From positions 186,001 through 250,000 of the forward strand of contig JAWHQI010000229.1 in assembly GCA_033032865.1 (NCBI GenBank): a DNA stretch of 64,000 nucleotides. Direction: 5' to 3'. The notes beneath the pieces were generated by a model, which searched no databases, was not told the origin of the DNA, and saw nothing but the letters and a program-made list of their open reading frames with translations. How positions within the stretch are numbered: the stretch's first letter is position 1; the number at the start of each line of letters is the position of its first letter. This DNA is from Dactylorhiza incarnata. Taxonomy: Eukaryota > Streptophyta > Magnoliopsida > Asparagales > Orchidaceae. Of this stretch, positions 26,501 to 38,000 are shown in pieces. The position numbers and the translations under genes were made by a program.

Positions 26501-29002
26501 TGTGGGTGAGAAGAGCACACGAGGGTTCATCGGCCAACGTGCAAGGGGGGAGTTGATCTCGGCCGACACTGTCCCATCACTCAACTGAGGGTTTCATGGA
26601 GAGAGCCGGAGGTTCATATTCTAAACCACTTGTGGAAATGTGTCTCGCCTTGATATGACATCAAGCTCAATCCTTCAAAACTTTCTCATGTTAGCATTAA
26701 TCAAGAAGTGAGTCAGCATTTGCAAATAACATAACCTGACGAGCATCTGTTGTTCCTTTGGTGTTTCGGATTTCACGGGTAAAACCGCGAGCTCGTTCTA
26801 AACCAGATGAGCTTCTCCGCTCCAAGTGTTTTCGAGGAGTTCTCGATCCATACTAGCGAGTTGGTTGCGATCAACACTCTCTCGGGAATCTTGACTTCTT
26901 AGGACTGAGGTCTTTATACTACAAAGTGCTCTAGGGCACGACTCCTTTCTCAATCCTGATAACCAATTGGTAAGTGGAGAGTATGAGCGCTCGAGGGGCT
27001 GGCAGCCAACTTGCAAGGGGGGAGCTGGTCTCGGCTTTCAATGCAAAGACTTGGACTTAGATCCACACACAAACCCGAGGCATCATCTCATCGTTGACCA
27101 AGGGTTTCAAGGGATGAGATGGAGGTCGACGACCTAGGGGGAGCCTCTGAAGGATGATATCTCCAAGGAGGGATCGCTCCATCTTCTAGAGACTCACCCT
27201 GGCGAGGTCATCGGTGATAAAAAAACAGACAACCACGGACAATAAATAATTAAATTTGTTACGGTTAGGAGAACCAAATAAATAAAACTTTGTATTGTCT
27301 CTATACATGTATCGATATGGGTTACCTTCGCAAGTATTTCACAAAAGGAATTGTTGGTAATACCTCTTCAAATCATAGTCGCGAAATATAAGCTCGGAAT
27401 ATAGGTTGTTGAATAAGATCATTTCGAGTAAGAACTCACGGACTACATACTTCAAGACCTCACGAGTATGAACTCGTGAAATATAAGTTGCTGGATAAGA
27501 TCATCGCGAGTGAGGACTCGCGAACTACCTACTTCAAGACCTCACGAGTAAGAACATTCGTGGAATATAACCTGTTGAATAAGATCGTCGCGAGTAAGAA
27601 CTCGCGGATTACCTACTTCAAAACCTCACGAGTAATAACTCTCGTGGAATGTAAGTTGTTGAATAAGATCATCACGGACATGAAATCGCAGACTACATAC
27701 TTCAAGACCTCACGAGTAAGAACTTTCGTGGAATATAAGTTGTTGAGTAAGATCTTCACGAGCATGAACTCGCGGATTACATACTTCAAGACCTCACGAG
27801 TAAGAACTCTCGTGGAATATAAGCTGTTGAATAAGATCATCACGAGCATGAACTCTTAGACTACATATTTCAAGACCTCACGAGTAAGAACTCTCGTGGA
27901 ATACAACCTTTAAAAGGAACACCACATGAGTAAGAACTCATGGAATAGATATATAAGAACATGGTGGGTACGACATTACAAAAGATGGGAAGCTCACGAG
28001 TATGAGCTTACAGAATATAAGAGCACCTCACGAGCATGGATTTGCTGAGTTGAGCTCGCCTGGGATCGTCTTGAGTTCGCCTGACATTCTGCTTTGACGT
28101 CGCGATCTAACTTAAGCTTGTTGTCATGCACCATGACGCTTCTTCTGAAGTGTTTCCTCCTCCGACCATGGTCCATGTTCACTGCACCAAAAATGTTGGA
28201 GCCAGAAAATCGGCTCATAAAGTTTAGACCAAAGAGATGGCCGAAGGTTACTAGCCTCTGAATTAGCAGGCATAGACATGAAGCGAACAAGTGAGTGATC
28301 GGGACTATTTTATTATCAAACGAGGTGATCGTGTTACATTGTGGAGGTCCCGCCGCATACCCAGGAGTGTATAGGAACTCCTAATTCCGAACCAAGTGGT
28401 GTACGAGTTCGGAGGAAGGCAGGCGAGGACGCCAAATCTTCAAATTGGCGACTCTTCGCGGGGTGTGAATTGTATTTCACTCGTTACAATGTGGTCCTAT
28501 TTATAGGCAAAGATAGGGTCCCCTCCTCCCTAACGAGGTCTCTAGGAGGTCTCTGAGAGGCCGCCAAGCTGAATACACGAGGCTGTCGAGCTAAACACTG
28601 CCGAGCTGAAGGCCGCCGAGCTAAAGACCGCCGAGCTGAAGGTCGTCGAGCTGAAGGCCGCCGAGCTGAATACCTGAGACTGCCGAGCTGAACACCTGAG
28701 GTGTCTTCCTTATGCATTTCTAATCTCGGCGAATTACGGGTACAATAGAGAGGAACTTAGGTGTCACCCTAATTGCCTGCATTTATTGTTCTTCCAGCTG
28801 ACGTAAGTCTTGTCTCGTGGACACACTCTTTCTAGGACAGCCCGCTCGTGTTTTTTCTTGTTTCGACCATGCTGGCATTTTCTTTTATTGGCTACCAATA
28901 GTCCACACTCACCATGCCCTTAGAGTATTGAACTCTGATTTGTTCGAGACTGTCAATCATATATATTTTTCTAACAAAAGATCAAAGTGGATGAGAGCGA
29001 AC

Positions 29003-29093
<91 letters not shown>

Positions 29094-32000
29094 GTGAATC
29101 AAGAGAGATGAGTTTGTTTATTGTTGGAGGGCCCAAATTAACTCCCCCTCCAAAGAACAAATCTTTACAAGCTAGAGTTTCATGAAGAGGAAGATCGGTT
29201 TCACATGTTCTAGATCTTTCTTCCTAAAATTTTACATGTATATATAGTGCTCAGGTGAGACTTAGGGCTTTACCTGTATTTTTGGCAGCGACGCCGTAAT
29301 TAATCCATACACATACCATGTTTGCATTAAATGTGCATGTGCCCTCTGACCTGTTTGAGCTGTATGCATCATTGGCACGTAGCTGTCTGCTCCATTTGCA
29401 CCTTGTGAAAAGGGTTGATCGACCTTGAGAGTCTTTATGATGATCACCCTTTTGGGAGGAGCGTTGCTGGTTTGACCTTGGCGTGGAACACCATCCGGGA
29501 TGAGGATCCGCATGATAGGTCGCCCATGCAGAGCTTCCAGAGGAGGGGCTTACGAAAAGGACCTCGCCGCTAGACCCTTCTCGAGAGGGATGCTCTTGAC
29601 ATGATATCTATTTGAAGTATTCTCTTTGGTGCAACCTATGTTGTACGTGAACGAAAATGGGATACACGATCAATACGATACAGATACGAGATTCACAATT
29701 AAAAAAAACTACAATACAGGATATGTTTTTATTATTATTATTTTTATATAAATATAAATTAATATAAAAACATGTATGACATCCAGGTCATCTTTATTTT
29801 TTTATTCATCTCACCTAATATATTAAATGAAGACAATACTTATCTATGCCACAAAATCGTAACATATCATAGGTAGAAACCGTGAATGGAATTATGTAAT
29901 CACTTAACGTCAACTACATATCATCCAACATTTTCTCTTTCACGTGTCTGTCTTCGTATCATCATCACAATAACACCTTTTTAGCATACTAGGGTGTATC
30001 AAGAAGTGTCTGCAAGTATCCGTTTTTTTTTATTTAAAATTAAAAGAAAAGTTTTCCAAAAATTTCGGGGACGGGATTTCGAAAGTTTCCTTACTCAGAA
30101 ACCCTTCGGATAGGATATGTATGACCTTTGCAGTATCCATACTTTATACTTCTTATGGTGCGCAATTTTGCCACATAGCAGGATGTTATGAACTGAGCTG
30201 TCGGGCACCATTGACATGTCATTTGAATGACATAATGGCCCTTCAATAAGGATCTGAGCAAGAAAATTTAATTAGGAGGTCTAGTTGACATTCGAACTAT
30301 GTGGGGACTCGACGCAACCAACTCGACCAAAAGCCCGGACTGTTGGTGAAGGCGCAATCTATCCTTTATAGAGCTGGTCACCCGAGCAGGATCCACGGGG
30401 CAGCCAGTTAGGCCCACGGGGGACACGCCCTTCCGCTTCGAATAGCGCAGCACGCCGGGGCAATTGCTGACCGCAGCCCAACAATCCCCCCCAGCAACGA
30501 CCCGGGGTTTCGAACCCGCGACCCTCTCTGATACCACTTGTGGGGACTCGACGCAACCAACTCGACCAAAAGCCCGGGTCGTTGCATTGATAGCCATCAC
30601 TGACCGTGCCTTCATCTGAATTACTTCCTAAGGCATTGATAGTCATCATGCATAAATTTCTTTCTTCTTCATCATCTTCATCATCACTGGAGCTGGATGA
30701 TGATGCAAGTTCTGAATCATTGCATGAGTCATAAACAGACATCAAGCATTGATCTTTTTCATTTGTATCATTTTCATCTTCAGATCCTTCAACCATGTTG
30801 TTGAGAGAGATCCAGATGTCCCTGGCTGAGGTGCAGTCCACAACCTTCTGGAAAATATCATCAGACATTGTTTGTGCCAATATGTTCATTGCTTTGGCAT
30901 CTGCATTTCTTTGCTTCTTTTGAGCTTCTGTCCACTCAGGAGGTGGAACAGCATTAGAGTTAGTTGCTGTCTCTGTACTTGTTGATGCTGAAGGAGTAGG
31001 GGGTCCTGTCAAAATATCATCGAAAATATCCTCATCAATAGAATTCATATATAATCTGATCTTTGCCTTCCATAATGCAAACTTATTTAGATTGCACATA
31101 GGAGGTCTTGTGCTTGAGTATTCTTTGTTCTGTGTCATGAGTTTTTAGAAAAAGAAAACTCTAGAGGAAATTAAGATCTAATTGATCTTTTGATTCAGGT
31201 GTTAGCCTGTAAACAATCAACCAACCTCTGATACCAATTGTGGGGACTCGACGCAACCAACTTGACCAAAAGCCCGGACTGTTGGTGAAGGCGCAATCTA
31301 TCCTTTATAGAGCTGGTCACCCGAGCAGGATCCACGGGGCAGCCAGTTAGGCCCACGGGGGACACACCCTTCCGCTTCGAATAGCGCAGCACGCCGGGGC
31401 AATTGCTGACCGCAGCCCAACAATCCCCCCAGCAACGACCCGGGGTTTCGAACCCGCGACCCCCTCTGATACCACTTGTGGGGACTCGACGCAACCAACT
31501 CGACCAAAAGCCCGGACTGTTGGTGAAGGCGCAATCTATCCTTTATAGAGCTGGTCACCCAAGCAGGATCCACGGGGCAGCCAATTAGGCCCATGGGGGA
31601 CACGCCCTTCCGCTTCGAATAGCGCAGCACGCCGGAGCAATTGCTGACCGCAGCCCAACAAACTAGTTGAAACTCTGTATAGGGAGCACCTTTTTCTCTC
31701 ATAAAACTGTGAATCATAATATGCTGATTCCCTGGTCTACTAGTCGACTTCTCTACAACTATGCGCATAATAAGAATTTGCATTTTATTTAGGTTTGTAA
31801 ACTACTCCAATCTGTCCGTTCATTGGATTTTTCACGAGCTTGTTTCCTCCTTGGAGACCTGGATAGTTTTACTTCCAAAATCATGCTGCTAAATTTTCAT
31901 AAAGCACTATTTAATAACATGCAGATAAGTTCATGAATGGCATTTTTTATATTTCTCAAAATCTTATTTACAATGCTGCAGCCCGCATAATCCAACTGGG

Positions 32001-35000
32001 AAGATTTTCTCAAAGGAAGAGCTTGAAGTCATTGCTGGAGCTTGCCGCAGCAGGGACTGTATTGCAATTACTGATGAAGTATGGACTCTAGCTTAATTCA
32101 TTTACATTGAGGATGCAAATTTTCGCTTGTACAATTTCAGTATGACGAAACCTTATACAGAAGTTAACTGTACCTTCATTATTAATGCTATTACGATCTT
32201 ATGGATCACCAACTGTTTTACTGCTATTTATAAGAATATCATTCATTGGTCAATCTGTTTAGATTAAAAGGTTTCATTCTGTTGTGTCACTAACTTAGAA
32301 CGGCATATGATGTAAATCACAATAAAATGGAATATGATGTAATGTTAATAACCAGCATGGGATCACCCACATCTACACCTTTGCTTCCATTTAATTTACC
32401 ATTATTACTCGTTCTATTATTAGTTATTTCCTTATGACAGTTTCCATGGTTGATTGCCTGCCAAACGAGTATGCATTAATCATGCCTATTGTATCATGAT
32501 AAACTCTTTCCTTTGCTAGCTTCTTGTTTGAAAATTATAAAATGGGGGCTCCTCCGGCCGAACGAGGCAGACTAAAACCGCCATGAATTTCTCTCGTTCA
32601 TCTTCTTTCCTCCATTTCTACGATTGTTCTTTTGGTCGAAAAGAGATTCCAACAATGTATGATATCAGTTATATGGTTAAGCTTACAGTTTCTTTGGATG
32701 CTGCAAATGTTTCAGAAGATCATCTTTTTCATAATTGCTACTTTTCCTACTCTTCTATCAATATGTGATGACGTTATTCAGTTCTTTCAGGTATATGAGT
32801 ACATAACTTTTGATGCGAACAAACATGTGTCCATTGCCTCTCTTCATGGGATGCAAGAAAGGACCATCATCACATCATCATTGTCAAAAACGTTCAGCAT
32901 CACAGGTGAGCATTAGTGGCTTTGATTTCCTGTCTAGCCATCCTGTTACCTTGCTTTCTAGGAGATATACCACAGTCGAGTTTCATGTTTCTGTTTGTGC
33001 CAAATTCTAATTCATTCACCATGCAGAAATGTTGGTAGGTTGTGCTATTTCCTTCCAGTTCATAGAAAAATGAGCAGCAAGCGTACAAGTAGGAGGGACC
33101 TAGTGTTATCTACGAGCCTGAAATAATTAAAATGCTAATGAACCCAAATTTAAGGGAAAAATAAATTTGTGGATTATCATTCTCTCTGTAACAACCCTGG
33201 ACTGCAAATATAATATAGCATGGGTCCGGCCAAGCTCCAACAACATGTAATATTCACAAATAAGAATGTTAATAATTGATACAAGAAGTAAAACACACTA
33301 ACCTTTGGAGTTCATTCAACAGTGGAAGCTAAAAAACTATCTCAATAGACTGAATGTCCACACTATCTCAAAAGTACATAAATGAAATTTGGTCTTAAGG
33401 CCTTACATCGCTTTCAAATGAAATAAAAAAAAGTACTCAAAAGAAAGAAAGCGGAAAACTCTACCACCTTGATACAACTCGGGCTCCGGCCCGCTAAACT
33501 CCACTACGAGCTACTACACCTGAAACCAAGATCACACGAGTGGAGAATGAAGGTCAGCATGGGGCTAACCAAAACAACGTAACAACCCCTCCCCCAGCCA
33601 TCCTAGCGGACTCCGGGGCGAGTACATTCATCTCCTGTAAGTATGCACATAAACAAAACATGCAAATAAAAACACAAAGTGTCGCTTCGCATACGCGACC
33701 ACCACACGTGTCGGAGGCACCTCAAGCCACACGGCCTAAGCGAGTATGCATGTAAGACATGCACATAAAAGAACATATTAAGTGTCACACAATACATACG
33801 ACCAACGCACGTGTCGTGAACAACCAAAATTGTACGACCTAAACTCCAAAGGAAAGCAAACCATAACACTCGCGACGAGAGGCGTGGAATCACCTTCTGT
33901 CCTCAATCCTAGTGACAGAAGGAACAAAACCTACAACTGTCCAATCAAAGGGAGTCAGTTTGCCTCTTGTCCTCAAACATAGCGACGGGAGGAGGGTGTT
34001 CACCCTCCGTTCTGAGTCGTGTAACAGAAAAATGTGTCACCAGACCTAAAGCGAAAAGACCGGAAGTGTAGCTTCACTTCCGGTCCTGAAGCGTAGTAAT
34101 GGAAGATATGAGTTCATCTCCGGTCCTTAAACAATAAATTCTTAACGTAGCCCTACTGATGTAACCTGGGTCGCATTGCATTTTACTGTAATTTCTCGCA
34201 TTTTTATTAGTGTCGTGCACGTCTTCGCGCATATTGTTTTATTTTATTTTTCACGCATGTATCTTTTGTTTCGCGCATGTTACTCATGCTTGCTTGTTCG
34301 ACTTATTGGAGTGACCAACCAATAAGATCATGAATGAAAGAGTCCGTCAAATTAGGCTAGGTAATAATTAGAGCAAGCTTTGAATACAAAAAGATAATTT
34401 TTAAATTTAATTTCTGAATTTACATTTCATTTAACAATTTTAATGGGGAATGAGAATTGAGAAGCCACCCTTTGAAATCCCTTCCTTTATTCCCATTGAT
34501 ATCCCAACTCTCTTTCAAAGAATTATATCTGCCCCTCCTTGAAACACCTAGGTTTATTATCATTTTATAAACATTAAATGTCATAAATTAAAACCTCCCT
34601 CTTCTTATTTATTCCCGGGCCTCCTTCGATGATAGTCAGCCTGGGAAAGACGGGAAGAACAGGGTTACCCCTCTGTTCTTTTTGTAACTCCCAATCGACT
34701 CCTCTTCCGCTCCCACCGTCTGAGATCGCCTCTCCCCTGCTCGCCACCGTCTCCCACAATCTGTCGGCGACCCTTCCCATACCTTTTTTCCGGCAAGGTC
34801 ATCCCCCCCAGCAACTCTGACGGCCTTCAACACCTCCAACCCTCCCTCACGCCATTGCCCAGCCTGCTGCCAACTTAAACCGTCCAGCAGCCTCTGCAAT
34901 CGACCTTACCCTATTCATCTTGCTACCTCCCTCACCTGAGCCCCCTTGCATCCAGAAAATCAGACCCCCTTCTTCTCGTGAGGCCAAGCCCCCTTCAAGC

Positions 35001-38000
35001 TCTTTCCCTGGGGTATAACCTTCCCTCTCTAATTGCTCGCTCCCTGTTAAAATAATTTTATAATTTATTTACTTGATCATCAAAAATTGGAGCTTGCCTA
35101 AATTATTGCCTACCTGTTTGTCGTCAACTTCTATTTCGTTGTTTCATTTTGTTTCCTAACATGCTGGTGGATTTATTTATTCGTATTAATCACGTTGAAT
35201 GCTAGATATTATGTGCGTTTACCGAAACCCCGTGCGATTGTCGCGTGATATTATTCATGAGCGGCTCGCTTGTGCCACATTAATTTAAAAGAGATCACAC
35301 ATTTATCTTTTAAAATCAAACCCGGATTTTGGAATACATTACCTACGCGACTCTAACATACACGGACAACGTGTCGTAAGCTAAAAAGCTCGTATACACA
35401 ACTACAAGGTGACGAAAAATTCACCCATCCTACAAAAGCCCTCAAAAATCATCATTCTATTGGGCCCAACGCAAGCCCACCTAGGAACGGGGCCTTCATG
35501 AAGAAAGCTCACAGGTTCCCGCAATCACTACGACGAACGGTATGGGACATTCCCGTTTGCGCACCTAAGGCCAATCGCAATGTACATCAACATCACCGAT
35601 CCGGGCTTATCGACATGGGTAGGCTTCACACAACATGTCTAAATCCAGACTCGCACGTCGGATTACTAATGCAAATTCATGTCGGGGATGGACACAATCG
35701 ACCTGGTGGTTCGCAATGAATCGAGGAAAACACGCACTGCCGCCAATTAGAGACGGGTGGCCCTCCTATGCAAGTAAAACAAAAAAACTATGCCGGCGTC
35801 GTAATCCCACGCCCTAACGGAGTTTCTGCTCTCTACCGTGTAGCAGGAGAGGGAATCTACGTGCAAATCACATAAACTTACGCCGGGGTCGCAATCCCAC
35901 GCCCTGGCGGAGTCCCCTGTCCTCAACCAAAACAGCGTGAGGGGACTCTCATTGCACGGAAAATATGAAAATGCACAAAATAACGGTTCTATGATCGGGG
36001 AAAGAGATCGTTACCCTTGGAGCTTGTTTTGAATTCATGGAACTTGCACGGGCTCGACGGAGGGCGGGCGTAGCGGCTGCCCTCTCACAAATCTGGCCTC
36101 CTTTAGATGATTCTTTCCTCAAATCGGCTTCCCACAACGATTTCCGGCAAACCCTAGTCGGTTCTTCTTCTTTCTCTAAGTCGGCAACATCCAATCAACA
36201 ACAAAGCTCTCTTTAAGAGAGGCTCAAGTTCGAGCCCTAGCAACAACTCGGTAACACAAGCCCTCTTCAAGAAAGGCTCAAGATCGAGCCCTATCAACAA
36301 CTCGGCAACAGGGAGAGGAGTGGTCGGTTGTAGATCTCGACGGCTAGACGCAGACCAAGGCTACTAACCGCACCCCCAAAACTCTTATCCGCACACCAAA
36401 ATATAAATTTATTAAATTTTGAAATAATAAATTTCAGGGTGTTACACTCTCTATAACGTGGTATCAGAGGTAGGTATTAAGGGTTGATCTCGTCGTCCCT
36501 GCTCTCTCCCTCGCAGACAACATAACCTGAAGATCTCTCAGGGTCCGTTCGGATCGCAGGTTTTGGTTTTGAAGAATTGGAATTCAGTAAAACCAAAAAC
36601 CAGCAGGTTTTGGTTTTCCTGAATTCCAATTATGCTGTTCGGTTGCAGATAGGTTTTGAGCTGCAGGAATTGGAATTGGGCAATTCTGTTGTTCGGTTGC
36701 AGGATGGAATTCATCCACAGGAATTGCATGAATAAATAAATTCTAATTAGAAGTACATAACATATGATAATCCATCAACCACAAAATTGCACGTGAAGCA
36801 CATAACATATGAATAAAGTCTAATTAGAAGTACATAACAAATCCATCAACCACAAAATGTTCAAGTCAGATGCATGAAATAAAAAACAGGAATTCGAAAG
36901 TACATAACATATATTAATCTGCTAATTAAACAGCACAAAACAAAAGCACGTCATCATCATGTCCTCATAAGTCATAGAATTGCACGTGCAGCCACGTCGT
37001 CCTGAGATGTTCTAGTAGAGCCATGAACGTGTCAAACTTCAGTTGATTGGCACCCAGAAGATCCATTGCTTTCACTAATTCGAGCTGCTGCAGATCTGGT
37101 AGCTGAGCAAGTGCCTCATAGATTTGTGCAGAACTTGCTACTAACGGGGCTTCCTTGTTTTTTGTAATTGCGGCTGCTGCGTGCTCCATACTATCTGACC
37201 ACGAATAGGCTTCATAGAATTGCTCTGAGCACCATAATAGTATCCATGGAACGTAGATACGTAACTCCAACATCGCGGAACTTATTGTTATGTGCTATAA
37301 CATATAAGAATAGTCCAACGGCTTCTTTCACCGACACATATTTGCTTTCATGCAATAAACCTCTACTAGACAATATGTGGCATAGCTCGCCAAATGGTTG
37401 TTTACCCATACGCAACAAACTGAAGCAGTTCACTTCTGGACCCTCATATATGCGTCTAAGTAATGAAGACCGTAGTGCAATATTCATATCATGGTCGACG
37501 GGTTCCAGAGGAATATATTCTAACGCTGCCCATGTAGCACCGAGTGCTGTGAGATACCCGCATTTCATAATATATTCTTTTATTAGTTTCTCTCTCAACT
37601 CGGTTGGATTCATCTAACCTATAACAATGAAATATTAGTACACAATTCCGTGCTACTATGAACCAAAATAGTGGAGCAATGATTAAGGCATGGAAAACCA
37701 TATTAAATTTGTTCAGAAAGAACATGAAATGATATACAATGTGAAAGTAGAGCACTGATTACGTGGAGCAAAGTGGAGCAATGATTAATCCATGTGAAAG
37801 AAAATGAAGTGATATACACTCATCACATTTAGCTGTTCAGAAACACAATCAAAGCTGTTCAGAAACATCTTACACACTCATCACAGTTGCAGTAGGAAAT
37901 TATCCCTATGCAAAAAACAGTTCAAAGCTCCCAGCCTCTTCAAAATGTCATACCTTGCGATGAAGACGAGGAAGATCTACTACTGGAAATCTGGAATGAT

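Larger units (their letters stand above)
24954..28747 (-). mobile_element. Non-autonomous LTR retrotransposon, 3.8 kb, no pol
   Basis: LTRs at 24954-25538 and 28194-28747 are flanked by exact GAGAG duplications (24949-24953 and 28748-28752). The orientation is minus: the LTR has a TATA box (CTATAAATAG) on that strand, a TTTTGGTGC primer-site-like start follows the 5' LTR, and AGCGGGGATTA precedes the 3' LTR. The 2.65-kb interior has no gag or pol motif that I can read. It holds two families of internal repeats instead (25800-27090 and 27370-27920). This fits a large retrotransposon derivative mobilised by an autonomous relative, perhaps of the Tat group. Confidence 0.82.
30300..31660 (-). mobile_element. 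Chained TRIM / TR-GAG retrotransposon, 1361 bp
   Basis: The whole unit is flanked by exact AACTA (30295-30299 and 31661-31665). It contains complete 184-bp LTRs at 30300-30483, 31239-31422 and 31477-31660, plus a truncated one starting at 30539. Two inter-LTR segments are only about 55 bp and hold little more than a methionine-tRNA primer site and a purine tract. The longest segment (about 30579-31238) carries a gag-like frame. This matches TRIM elements and the described TR-GAG class: tiny non-autonomous elements with at most a gag. Transcription is on the minus strand (LTR TATA CTATAAAGG). It lies at the right end of the 23-kb intron, about 320 bp before the next exon. Confidence 0.85.

Noticed and set aside
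27370..27920. Regular repeats that superficially look like a CRISPR array
   Set aside because: Units are contiguous 84-bp tandem copies without unique spacers, inside a plant LTR retrotransposon.
28817..29185. 122-codon open frame with a long Arg-Glu run
   Set aside because: It is a translation of the GA microsatellite.
30484..30538. A tRNA gene
   Set aside because: Only a T-arm-like hairpin and acceptor end are present; no D-arm or anticodon arm, and the context is a TRIM primer site.
33187..36446. Full-length retrotransposon rather than solo LTR
   Set aside because: I found no internal primer site, pol motif or second LTR pair, although a very degraded interior cannot be excluded.
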